This document shows, in pieces, positions 1-8,629 of a stretch of 32,316 nucleotides of DNA. A model generated the notes under the pieces. It had not been told where the DNA came from. It was given only the letters and a program-made list of their open reading frames with translations, and did no database searches. The stretch is from Bacteroidales bacterium (lineage in GTDB: Bacteria; Bacteroidota; Bacteroidia; Bacteroidales; PWNQ01): positions 1-32,316 of the forward strand of contig PWNQ01000118.1 in NCBI GenBank assembly GCA_003557725.1. Direction: 5' to 3'. Numbering within the stretch: position 1 is the first letter of the stretch; each line of letters opens with the position of its first letter. A program made the position numbers and the translations under genes.

Positions 1-1182
1 ACCCAGATACTCGGAGTGGGCATTTCCTTTATCGCCAAAGTTGGTGCTGATAATGGTTTTTTCATAGGAATACTGGAAGGGAGCATATACAAATTGGTAC
101 GTCCCGGGCCCCCAGCCAACCAATGGCCGTTCCCTGGCCATGCGCAGAGCAGCATTCCACCGGTTTATGCGCTCCAGGTTGGAAGCATCGGTGGAAATGT
201 TACTGATAGACTGCACATGTTCGGTAAATGTAGCCGAAGAATCTTGTGTGTTTTTTTCCAAACGCTGAAGGATCTCTGTCTTTAAAGAGAAAAAGGCTAA
301 TATTAATACGGATAAAGTGATGATTAGGTGTTTGAACTTTACTTTGAGCCACAATCCGGCCAGAAAAGCCAAAGCTATTGCAACGCTGAGCCATGCTGCA
401 CGGCTAAAGCTCAGTATCAGGCCAACCATAATGATCACAAATAAGCCGCCAGCCAGTAAGCGCATGCTCCGGGAGTATTCTTGCTTGCTGATTATCATCA
501 AGAAGCCAAAAGGAACAAAGAAAGCGATCAATGCGCCGTAGGCCGTATGATCATTGAAAAAGGGCCACATGATCCAGTGAGCCGTCTGTCCGTCAAAGCC
601 ATGAAATGAATGATTGATGGTAGTATAGATAATCACCAAGGTCAGAGGGATATAATACATCCAACCAAATATTTTGATCTTCTCGTGGTGGCGAAACATT
701 ATGAGCCCCACAAAATAAAAGGGGACCACAAACCACAGACGGGCGATGAGCTGCTTGATGGAAGCCAAAGGCATCTCACTGGTGAGGGAGGTTACCAGCA
801 TCCAAATCAAATTTATAAAGATGGCAATGGATACGGGATGCTTCAGTACTTTAATGTCTATGGGGTTTTTGATCATCGCTTTAAAGAAGAAAAGCAGCAG
901 TACCCCGGCCATTAGGGGTTCGGTAGGCAGGGAAACGGAAAGCCGGGCATCATAATCGCTGATAACAACAGCCAACGGGGTGAAAAAGGCGATCATGTAA
1001 ATGATCTTATCCAGCGAAAAAACATAGTACCAAGCCAATAAAAGCAAAGCCGGCAAAAGGCTGAGCCAGAAAAACTCAAAGGCAATAAGGGCGCTGTTAA
1101 GCACCACAAATACGGCCCCTGCAACAATGATCCAACCCCTGGAAGGGTTTTTTACTTTTAATGCCGGCAATAAATTACGCAC
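1..1182 (-). CDS. O-antigen ligase / Wzy_C-family membrane protein (C-terminus runs off the left edge of the window)
   Basis: Hand translation of the minus strand is open from a GTG at 1182-1180 to position 1. It gives a multi-TM protein with '...NRWNAALRMARERPLVGWGPGTYQFVYAPFQ...NAHSEYLG', the typical O-antigen ligase signature. The GTG start overlaps the stop of the upstream Wzz-like gene. Confidence 0.85.
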   Translation of the reverse strand, partial: MRNLLPALKVKNPSRGWIIVAGAVFVVLNSALIAFEFFWLSLLPALLLLAWYYVFSLDKIIYMIAFFTPLAVVISDYDARLSVSLPTEPLMAGVLLLFFFKAMIKNPIDIKVLKHPVSIAIFINLIWMLVTSLTSEMPLASIKQLIARLWFVVPFYFVGLIMFRHHEKIKIFGWMYYIPLTLVIIYTTINHSFHGFDGQTAHWIMWPFFNDHTAYGALIAFFVPFGFLMIISKQEYSRSMRLLAGGLFVIIMVGLILSFSRAAWLSVAIALAFLAGLWLKVKFKHLIITLSVLILAFFSLKTEILQRLEKNTQDSSATFTEHVQSISNISTDASNLERINRWNAALRMARERPLVGWGPGTYQFVYAPFQYSYEKTIISTNFGDKGNAHSEYLG

Positions 1183-2212
1183 TTTGCTGCTGGATTTTTC
1201 TGAGGTTGGAAATATTTTGAAATACAATAATCAGTATCAGACACAGGATAAATGCCCCCAATGCGGATACTACCACAATCAGCCAGCGGATGGGATAGGC
1301 TTTTTTCTCGGGTTCATAAGCTTCCTGTACCATGAATTTATGTGGCAGTACGGCGTGGGCATCCATTTTTGCCTCTTCATATTTGGTTTTTATCCTGCTG
1401 TGCTCCTTTTTTTCATATTCCAGGGCATCCCTGATGGACACGAATGCTCCACCATATTGCCCTAAGATTTCCAGACGTTCATTGAGGCGGTTGATGGCCG
1501 GCTGGTTGCCACGGGCCAGTTGCTTGGCCAGCTCTTCAGTAAGCCGCTCCGATTGCGACTCATAGTCATGTATTCCCAGAGCCCGCAGGCTGCTCAACGA
1601 GTCTTCCATGGCCTGCACCTCATGCTTTTGCTTCATGTATTCCTGTTCTACCAGACGGTAGGCTTTGTATGCCCGCTGGCGGTGCATATGGGTTTTCACT
1701 GTATCATATATGTCGGCAATAAAGTTGGCAACATTGGCCGCCATTGCCGGGTCTTTATCCAAAACAGTGATCTCTACCGCCATGTATTCAGTCCGCTTAA
1801 ACTGAATGTTTTTTTCATATTGCTTGTAAAGCTGTGTAATAGGAAAGCGTGAATTTGTGTCGATGTCGTAATGGTCCATCAGCTCAAAATGGTGGATCAC
1901 TCTGCTTCGAACCGGGTTGGAACCCAAAATCTGCAACATTTGCTCCGCCTGCTCCTCCTCCCCCAACTCCATAATATCCCGCCGCCCGCTCAGGTCTTCG
2001 GCGATCAAAGCTTTAGAAATGGCTCCGGTAGACGAGGGAAACATTAAAACACGAGCCCGAAACCGGGGCTCAATAAAGGTGGGACCGGAAAAAATGGCAG
2101 CAGCAATGCCAGCTACCAAAGTGACAATAACCAATGTGAGCCTCCACTTCCATAAAAATACAATAAAATTGACCGACTCAAAGTCTTTGTTTTGTTTATC
2201 CTTCTCTGCCAT
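1175..2212 (-). CDS. Wzz/chain-length determinant family polysaccharide protein
   Basis: 345 aa ORF with an N-terminal TM (LWKWRLTLVIVTLVAGIAAAIFSGP), long coiled-coil middle and C-terminal TM (YPIRWLIVVVSALGAFILCLILIIVF), which is Wzz topology. Confidence 0.85.
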   Translation of the reverse strand: MAEKDKQNKDFESVNFIVFLWKWRLTLVIVTLVAGIAAAIFSGPTFIEPRFRARVLMFPSSTGAISKALIAEDLSGRRDIMELGEEEQAEQMLQILGSNPVRSRVIHHFELMDHYDIDTNSRFPITQLYKQYEKNIQFKRTEYMAVEITVLDKDPAMAANVANFIADIYDTVKTHMHRQRAYKAYRLVEQEYMKQKHEVQAMEDSLSSLRALGIHDYESQSERLTEELAKQLARGNQPAINRLNERLEILGQYGGAFVSIRDALEYEKKEHSRIKTKYEEAKMDAHAVLPHKFMVQEAYEPEKKAYPIRWLIVVVSALGAFILCLILIIVFQNISNLRKIQQQSA

Positions 2213-2250
2213 AGCGTTGTAGTACTTTGTTTATATGATTATTTACATCG

Positions 2251-2258
2251 CAAAAGTA
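2251..2258 (-). promoter_or_regulatory. Bacteroidetes -7 box TACTTTTG upstream of the wzz-like gene
   Basis: Plus-strand CAAAAGTA matches TAnnTTTG on the minus strand, 38 nt upstream of the ATG. Confidence 0.5.
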
Positions 2259-2268
2259 GTAATTTTTT

Positions 2269-3759
2269 CTATGCTTCGTCATCTTCTTTAGTGCTGCGTA
2301 CAATCCGGACGAATCGTTGTACGGATACCAGTCCCAGAATAAAGGCCCAACCTACACAAATGGCTACAGATATAAGGGCGTTGTGGACCCAGAGGGGAGA
2401 AAATTCCGGTCTGATAACCACCAGCAGGAGCAGTCCGGAAACAAATCCCATGAAGCGAAGCACATAAGCACGGGAAGGCCTGAACTTAAACAGACGCACA
2501 GCAATATATACCTGTGCTGCTGCAGTAAGCCCCTGGGTAATAAGGCTGGCCACCGCAGAGCCCACCGATTCAAACTGAGGAATAAGTATCAGGTTCAAAG
2601 CCACGTTTAACAACATCCCCGATGCAGCTACAATATTGAGCCGATACATACTGCCGTTGGCTGTAAGTAAAGTACCAAACACATAGGTGACCGACATGGC
2701 CACAAAACAGCCCATCAGGTATTTAAATATTAAGGAGGATTGTTCTATACGACTTTGAAAAACTTCCAGCGTTTCATAATCATGTTGGGGATAAATGGCT
2801 TCCATCAACTGGGGGGAAAACAAAATAGCAAAGGTGAGTGCTGTTAGGGAAAGGGTTGCCAGCATGCTGACGGCCAGACGAACCACCTGGTTTACCTTCT
2901 GGCCAAGCGTGATCATCCGTGCAAAAATGGGCAACAACAATACGGAAAACAGAAAGCTGATGTTGTTGGAAGCATCCAACAGGCGGTAGGCCGTGGCGTA
3001 AACACCGGCCTGCTGACGACCATTGGGAAGCATACGCTCCAGCATTACAGAGTCTACCTTATAATATAGCATCATTAGTAAAACCAGCAATGCATAAGGA
3101 GCACTCTGCTTGATGATCATCAAACTGAAAGGAAGGTTGAACTGTATACGAAGAAAATGTGTGTGGCGGGTCACCTGAAAAAAAGCAATGAAAAAGGTGA
3201 TAAAGTAAGCAATGGACTGGGTGTATACAAACCATTCTATCTGAAATGGACCACTAGTAACGTTGCCCCATAATAATACACTGCATATAAGGATCATGAG
3301 CAGCCGGTCCAAAACGGAGATAAAACTATCAATGCGAAATAGATGAAGGGCTGCAATATTGGAGCGCAAATAAAGAATAAAGGTGAGTAAAAATTGATTG
3401 AACGTTAAAAAAAGGAGCATCTTCAACTGGGAGCTGTCATAGCCCAGAATGAATGCTACGCTAAAGGTGATGATAAAGTATAATATTGCTAATAATAAGC
3501 GCAACAGGATGATATTGGAAAAGTGCTTTTGCAGCAGCTGGCGGTTTTGAGAAATGTTGCGGTTGTTAAAGTTGGTAATGCCAAAATCCAGTAAGATATT
3601 GAACAGGAAAGAAAAGTTTAGCAAGGAGAAATAAAACCCATAATTCTCTGATCCTACTGTATTTTGGACACTAAGGTCAATGCCAAGGATCCAAAATGGT
3701 TTGACAAGCAGGTTCAGGGATAGCAGTAGAGCCAGGTTTGTGATAAACTTGCGTTGCAT
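2269..3759 (-). CDS. Oligosaccharide flippase (Wzx/MATE-like polysaccharide biosynthesis protein)
   Basis: 496 aa, ~12-14 predicted TM segments; the N-terminal 'NLALLLSLNLLVKPFWILGIDLSVQNTVGSENYGFYFSLLNFSFLF' resembles Wzx-type flippases; encoded in a polysaccharide cluster. Confidence 0.85.
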   Translation of the reverse strand: MQRKFITNLALLLSLNLLVKPFWILGIDLSVQNTVGSENYGFYFSLLNFSFLFNILLDFGITNFNNRNISQNRQLLQKHFSNIILLRLLLAILYFIITFSVAFILGYDSSQLKMLLFLTFNQFLLTFILYLRSNIAALHLFRIDSFISVLDRLLMILICSVLLWGNVTSGPFQIEWFVYTQSIAYFITFFIAFFQVTRHTHFLRIQFNLPFSLMIIKQSAPYALLVLLMMLYYKVDSVMLERMLPNGRQQAGVYATAYRLLDASNNISFLFSVLLLPIFARMITLGQKVNQVVRLAVSMLATLSLTALTFAILFSPQLMEAIYPQHDYETLEVFQSRIEQSSLIFKYLMGCFVAMSVTYVFGTLLTANGSMYRLNIVAASGMLLNVALNLILIPQFESVGSAVASLITQGLTAAAQVYIAVRLFKFRPSRAYVLRFMGFVSGLLLLVVIRPEFSPLWVHNALISVAICVGWAFILGLVSVQRFVRIVRSTKEDDEA

Positions 3760-3766
3760 GATAGTG

Positions 3767-3774
3767 CAAAGATA
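3767..3774 (-). promoter_or_regulatory. -7 box TATCTTTG of the flippase gene, 7 nt from the ATG
   Basis: Plus-strand CAAAGATA; matches TAnnTTTG. Confidence 0.55.
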
Positions 3775-3818
3775 TTGAAATCTTTCATGGCATAGGCTTG
3801 AAAAGCCTCAGGAGCGGA

Positions 3819-3834
3819 TATTTTTGTAATTTTG
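3819..3834 (+). promoter_or_regulatory. Two back-to-back -7 boxes (TATTTTTG-TAATTTTG) of the GT4 gene
   Basis: Both octamers match TAnnTTTG. The second ends 5 nt before the probable GTG start at 3840. Confidence 0.5.
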
Positions 3835-3839
3835 CCCCT

Positions 3840-4982
3840 GTGAAGATAGCGGTAAATACACGTTTGCTTATAAAGGACAAGCTGGAAGGGATTGGCTGGT
3901 TTACCTATGAAACCCTCAGGCGTATGGTTCGGTCCAATCCGGAGCATGAGTTCGTCTTTTTTTTTGACAGGCCTTATGACCATGATTTTATATTCGGGTC
4001 AAATGTTACTCCGGTGGTGGCGGGTCCTCCGGCGCGGCATCCGGTTTTGTTTCTCTGGTGGTTTGAGATCACTGTTCCCCGGTTGTTGCAGCAGCATCAG
4101 CCTGATGTTTTTCTTTCTCCCGACGGCTATTTATCACTAAGGGCATCTACTCCTTCTGTGGCTGTTATGCATGATCTTAACTTTGAGCACTACCCCCGCG
4201 ATCTGCCCTTTTTGGTCCGCCACTACTACCGCACCATGTTTCCCCGGTTTGCCCGGAAAGCATCACGGATCCTTACCGTTTCACACTATTCGGCCAACGA
4301 TATTATTTCCCGGTATGGAGTGGATAAAGGGCGTGTTGATGTGGCCTATAATGGCGCCAGTCATTTTTTTACTCCTTCGGCTATAGATGAACAGCAGGAG
4401 ACACGCAGACAGCTATCCGGTGGCCATCCTTTCCTGTTGTATGTGGGCGCTTTGCATCCCAGAAAGAATATTGTGAATATGCTTGGCGCCTTTGATCATT
4501 ATAAAAGCACCTTCCCGGATGACCCGGTTAAGCTATTGGTGGTAGGGGAGAAGATGTGGAAAAACCGGGCTATGTAAGATGCATACCGCAGGATGGCTTT
4601 TCGTGACCATGTGCAGTTCACCGGCCGAATGGATCGTCAGAACCTGAGAAAAGCTTACGGGGCCGCCCAGGCGCTGTTATATGTTTCGTACTTTGAAGGG
4701 TTTGGCATACCCATTATTGAAGCTTTCCGGTGCCATATACCTGTTATTGGCTCCAATGCCACGTCTATCCCGGAAGTGGCCGAAGAGGGAGCCCTGTTGT
4801 GCGACCCCTTTGATATTGAAGCCATCAGCAAATCCATAGCACGCATCAGGCAGGAGCCGGAGTTGAGAAAAAAACTGGCTCAGGCCGGAGCCCAAAGAGC
4901 AAAACAGTTTTCCTGGGATAATACGGCAGAAATAGTTTGGGAAAGCTTACTCAAAGTAACCGGAAAAAAGGACCAGTCATAG
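3840..4982 (+). pseudogene. GT4-family glycosyltransferase interrupted by an in-frame TAA (4575-4577)
   Basis: The two ORFs (ending 4577, starting 4593) are in the same frame and together form one GT4 protein: N-terminal 'VKIAVNTRLLIKDKLEGIGWFTYETLRRM', C-terminal 'HVQFTGRMDRQNLRKAYGAAQALLYVSYFEGFGIPIIEAFRCHIPVIGSNATSIPEVAEEGALLCDP'. Reading through gives '...VVGEKMWKNRAM*DAYRRMAFRDHVQF'. Confidence 0.85.
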
Positions 4983-5028
4983 CCCCCGGAAGTGCAGGGC
5001 AAGAACAGGGCATAAGCATTGCTGTGCA

Positions 5029-5496
5029 TCAGTCATTATGGTAGGGGGTGTTTTTTAATATGCTAAAAGCACGGTATAATTGCTCGAGAAAGACCACACG
5101 TACCAGGTGGTGGGGAAAGGTCATGGAAGACAAGGATATCAGCCCGTTTGCCCGCTCCAGTAGTGAGGAATGAAAGCCATATGCTCCGCCTGAAACGAAT
5201 ACCAGCCGGCGTGGTGCTGCGTTCATACGCTTTTGCAAGTAGCCTGCGAAATCGCGGGAAGAATATTGCCGGCCCTTTTCATCCAGTAAGACCAAATAAT
5301 CCCCGGGGTCGAGCCGCTGAAGAATAGCTTGCGACTCTGCCAAAACCATGGAGCCACGGCGCAGGGTGCGCTTATCCGGAGTAATCTCCTGATAACGAAA
5401 CTTCACAAAGTGCCGCAGACGCTGGCAATACAGATCAACCCCCTGAGCAACCCAGCGGGAATGCTTCTGCCCGCCTGCTAAAAAAATTATCTCCAT
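5029..5496 (-). CDS. rlmH: 23S rRNA (pseudouridine1915-N3)-methyltransferase RlmH
   Basis: ~155 aa; 'VLLDEKGRQYSSRDFAGYLQ', 'FVSGGAYGF', 'SLSSMTFPHHLVRVVFLEQLYRAFSI' are RlmH/SPOUT motifs. Probable start is the internal ATG (MEIIFLAGG). Confidence 0.93.
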   Translation of the reverse strand: MEIIFLAGGQKHSRWVAQGVDLYCQRLRHFVKFRYQEITPDKRTLRRGSMVLAESQAILQRLDPGDYLVLLDEKGRQYSSRDFAGYLQKRMNAAPRRLVFVSGGAYGFHSSLLERANGLISLSSMTFPHHLVRVVFLEQLYRAFSILKNTPYHND

Positions 5497-5561
5497 AGGG
5501 CTTTGCTTCAAAAATATGTTTTATGCCGGCGTGATCATTTGCCGCCATGCGGGAGCAACTG

Positions 5562-5569
5562 CAAAAGTA
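5562..5569 (-). promoter_or_regulatory. -7 box TACTTTTG upstream of rlmH
   Basis: Plus-strand CAAAAGTA in the rlmH/DUF4296 divergent intergenic region. Confidence 0.4.
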
Positions 5570-5581
5570 CTGTTTTTGTTA

Positions 5582-5589
5582 TATCTTTG
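5582..5589 (+). promoter_or_regulatory. -7 box TATCTTTG upstream of the DUF4296-like gene
   Basis: Matches TAnnTTTG; would give a ~95 nt 5' leader. Confidence 0.4.
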
Positions 5590-5688
5590 CCGGGCGGGCA
5601 ATAGTCCCCGGGGAATGCAGACAAAGTTTGTTGCCAGGCAGCAGGGAGAGGGGGTAAAAATTATTTAAAAAGCTGACTAATAAGAGCT

Positions 5689-6051
5689 ATGCGTTTTTTC
5701 TTGTTGTTTGTTGTAACCTTACTGATCTTTTCTTCCTGCAACCGGGAGGATGAGGATAATGGGCTGAAGAATCCGCCGGATGATGTGATCGCTTATGATC
5801 GTATGGTGGATATTCTGGTGGATTATCACTGGAGTGAAAACGCCATCAAATACATGATGCGTTACGGGGCTTCTCCGGGTCCATTATCGGAGCGTATATA
5901 CCATACCGTGCTGGAGAAGCATGACATTACCCGGCAGGAGTTTGCCCGTAGTATGGCGTATTACAGTTCAGATCCCAACCGGATGGAGGCCTTATATACT
6001 TCTGTAATGGAAGAGCTCAGTTCCCTCCAGGGCAAGCTGGGGGGAGGGTGA
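5689..6051 (+). CDS. DUF4296-like small lipoprotein
   Basis: 120 aa with lipobox (LLIFSSCN) and 'DRMVDILVDYHWSENAIKY...LEKHDITRQEFARSMAYYSSDPNRMEALYTSVMEEL', typical of Bacteroidetes DUF4296 proteins. Confidence 0.75.
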   Translation: MRFFLLFVVTLLIFSSCNREDEDNGLKNPPDDVIAYDRMVDILVDYHWSENAIKYMMRYGASPGPLSERIYHTVLEKHDITRQEFARSMAYYSSDPNRMEALYTSVMEELSSLQGKLGGG

Positions 6052-6483
6052 GGCAGGCAGGCTCCGGTTCATCTCTCCGATCACCTGGTCCAGGTCTGCC
6101 CCGTCGTTTACCGTATACTCAATCTCAATAAGGTTGTCATTCTTCATCTCCGCAAAGCCTTCAATGACCATGTTTTCTACGTCTTGCTCGGGAATGGTAA
6201 AAGAGTTTCCTGTGACAATGGCATAGGCATACGTGTTCTGCCCCAGCTGATAGATGTTATATAGCCTGATCTGTGCGGTGTTTACATCCAGTTCCACCTT
6301 CACACTAAAGGTGGTGGGTTGGGGGTAGAGCGTGCTGGTTTCGCTTGTTTGCCAGGTCCCGGTAAACTTATCCCGGGGGTCGGCCATCGGGTCATCATCA
6401 ATAATTTCATCACACCCGGCCATAAATATTGCGCCCAGGATCAACACCATGACCAAAATCAGAGAGAGAGGTTTCTTTTCCAT
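5992..6483 (-). CDS. Hypothetical lipoprotein
   Basis: 163 aa with lipoprotein signal (MEKKPLSLILVMVLILGAIFMAGCDE). The 3' end overlaps the convergent gene by 60 bp. Confidence 0.65.
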   Translation of the reverse strand: MEKKPLSLILVMVLILGAIFMAGCDEIIDDDPMADPRDKFTGTWQTSETSTLYPQPTTFSVKVELDVNTAQIRLYNIYQLGQNTYAYAIVTGNSFTIPEQDVENMVIEGFAEMKNDNLIEIEYTVNDGADLDQVIGEMNRSLPASPSPQLALEGTELFHYRSI

Positions 6484-6512
6484 GTCCTTAAAGTTTAGTT
6501 GTTAAAATAATG

Positions 6513-6579
6513 AGCCCGGTCTAAATAGCCCACTATTGATTTTCAGTGGGTGAATCATTTGATGTATTCAGTCCGGGCT
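6513..6579. repeat. MITE-like inverted-repeat element, copy A (67 bp)
   Basis: Ends AGCCCGGTCTAAATA ... TATTCAGTCCGGGCT are imperfect inverted repeats (13/15), with an inner stem CCCACT/AGTGGG. Homologous by eye to 15980-16047. Confidence 0.6.
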
Positions 6580-6622
6580 TATGTACTTAAATAATGTTTT
6601 TTGGATATTTGATTTGTTTGTT

Positions 6623-8629
6623 TTATAATAAGCTGTTTACCAGTTTTTCATCTGCAATATTTGGCAGGGTTACTTTCAGTTGCGGATTATCTTTCATGGC
6701 TTCTTTCATGGCAAAGATGGCGCCCTTATTTCGGGCCCATGATCTTCTGGCTATTCCGTTGTTCACATCCCAGTGGAGCATCATTTTCAATCGTTTATCC
6801 GACTCATCAGATCCATCTAAAACCATGCCAAATCCTCCATTAATCACTTCTCCCCATCCAACTCCACCACCGTTATGTATGGATACCCATGTAGCTCCCC
6901 GGAATGCATCGCCGATCACATTATGTATGGCCATATCTGCGGTGAAGCTGGATCCGTCATAGATATTTGATGTTTCCCTGTATGGGGAGTCGGTGCCGGA
7001 TACGTCGTGGTGGTCACGCCCCAGGATAATGGGTTCTTTTACATCCCCACGGGCTATGGCCTGGTTAAAGGCCTGAGCGATCCGTATTCGCCCTGGGGCA
7101 TCCGCATAAAGGATGCGGGCCTGGGAGCCCACCACCATTTTGTTTTCTTCTGCTGCTTTGATCCACTTCAGGTTATCTGCAAGCTGCTGTTTGATCTCCC
7201 CGGGGGCTTCTTTATGCATGTCTTCTAGTACTTTTGCTGCGATAGCGTCGGTGGTGCGCAGGTCTTCAGGGTCTGAAGAGGCGCATACCCATCGAAAAGG
7301 ACCGAAGCCGTAATCAAAGCACATGGGCCCCATAATATCCTGTACATATGATGGATATCTGAAATCGCCTTTTTCATTGAGGATGTTAGTTCCGGCGCGA
7401 CTGGCCTCCAGCAAAAAGGCGTTTCCATAATCAAAAAAGTACATACCCCTTTGGGTAAGGGTGTTTACAGCATCCACATGGCGGTGCAGGGAAGCATAAA
7501 CCTTTTCCTTAAACTTTTTCGGGTCTTTGGCCATCAGGTTGTTAGATTCTTCCAGGCTGAGTCCTGCCGGGTAGTATCCGCCGGCAAAGGGGTTATGTAA
7601 AGAAGTTTGATCACTACCCGCATCCACATGTACATCATGCTTTACAAACGCTTCCCAGAGGTCTACGATATTGCCCTGATAGGCAATGGAAACAGCTTCC
7701 TGATTGTTTTTGGCCTTCCGGATACGGGCAATAAGCGCGTCCAAGTCTGTAAATACTTCATCTACCCACCCCTGTTCATGTCGTTTTTGTACAGCTTTGG
7801 GGTTAACCTCAGCCACGACCCCCACCACACCGGCAATGACAGCCGCTTTAGGCTGGGCTCCCGACATGCCACCAAGGCCTGAGGAAACAAACAGCCTCCC
7901 TTTTACAGGTTCTTTGCCTTTAGAGATCATGCGCATGGCATTCAGCACTGTAATGGTGGTGCCATGAACAATTCCTTGGGGGCCAATATACATAAAAGAA
8001 CCGGCGGTCATCTGGCCGTACTGGGAAACACCCAAAGCGTTGAACTTTTCCCAGTGGTCGGGGCTGGAATAATTGGGGATAACCATGCCGTTGGTGACCA
8101 CCACACGGGGGGCATCAGGATGAGACGGGAATAGCCCCATGGGATGGCCCGAGTAGAGAACCAGGGTTTGCTGGTCGGTCATCTCTGCTAAATATTTCAT
8201 ACAAAGGCGGTACTGGGCCCAGTTTTGAAAAACAGCCCCATTGCCACCATAGGTGATAAGCTCATAGGGGTGCTGAGCCACTGCCTTATCCAGATTGTTG
8301 CCGATCATGAGCATAATGGCTGCCGCCTGCCTGGAACGATGAGGATAGTGGCTAAGGCTCCGGGCCGACAGATCATAAGGCGGCCGGTAACGGTGCATAT
8401 AAATACGGCCATACTCCTTAAGCTCAAGGGCAAACTCAGGAGCCAACACTTCATGATGCTCAACCGGAAAATAACGAAGAGCATTTCTCAACGCCAGCTT
8501 TTTTTCCTCATTGGTCAGTATGTCTTTGCGAACGGGGGCACGGTTGATGTCTTTGTCAAACTCCGGCATGGAGGGAATATCTTCGGGAATACCCCGTAAA
8601 ATGTCTTCTTTGAAAGATATATGAGCCAT
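6623..8629 (-). CDS. hutU: Urocanate hydratase
   Basis: ~668 aa; 'YGGNGAVFQNWAQYRLCMKYLAEMTDQQTLVLYSGHPMGLFPSHPDAPRVVVTNGMVIPNYS', 'GGMSGAQPKAAVIAG', 'SGTDSPYRETSNIYDGS' match urocanase. Probable start is MAHISF at 8629. Confidence 0.95.
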   Translation of the reverse strand: MAHISFKEDILRGIPEDIPSMPEFDKDINRAPVRKDILTNEEKKLALRNALRYFPVEHHEVLAPEFALELKEYGRIYMHRYRPPYDLSARSLSHYPHRSRQAAAIMLMIGNNLDKAVAQHPYELITYGGNGAVFQNWAQYRLCMKYLAEMTDQQTLVLYSGHPMGLFPSHPDAPRVVVTNGMVIPNYSSPDHWEKFNALGVSQYGQMTAGSFMYIGPQGIVHGTTITVLNAMRMISKGKEPVKGRLFVSSGLGGMSGAQPKAAVIAGVVGVVAEVNPKAVQKRHEQGWVDEVFTDLDALIARIRKAKNNQEAVSIAYQGNIVDLWEAFVKHDVHVDAGSDQTSLHNPFAGGYYPAGLSLEESNNLMAKDPKKFKEKVYASLHRHVDAVNTLTQRGMYFFDYGNAFLLEASRAGTNILNEKGDFRYPSYVQDIMGPMCFDYGFGPFRWVCASSDPEDLRTTDAIAAKVLEDMHKEAPGEIKQQLADNLKWIKAAEENKMVVGSQARILYADAPGRIRIAQAFNQAIARGDVKEPIILGRDHHDVSGTDSPYRETSNIYDGSSFTADMAIHNVIGDAFRGATWVSIHNGGGVGWGEVINGGFGMVLDGSDESDKRLKMMLHWDVNNGIARRSWARNKGAIFAMKEAMKDNPQLKVTLPNIADEKLVNSLL

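Noticed and set aside
1127-1465. 112 aa plus-strand ORF
   Set aside because: Antisense to the wzz-like and O-antigen-ligase genes, which have clear family signatures.
4575-4577. Possible stop-codon recoding (readthrough TAA as a sense codon)
   Set aside because: TAA is used as a normal terminator elsewhere in the window (e.g. wzz-like and porP), and no recoding element is evident; a point mutation or error is simpler.
6623-8629. hutU longer (~668 aa) than the ~555 aa enzymes and isolated from other hut genes
   Set aside because: Longer urocanases of this type are known, and isolated hut genes are not unusual; no further signal.
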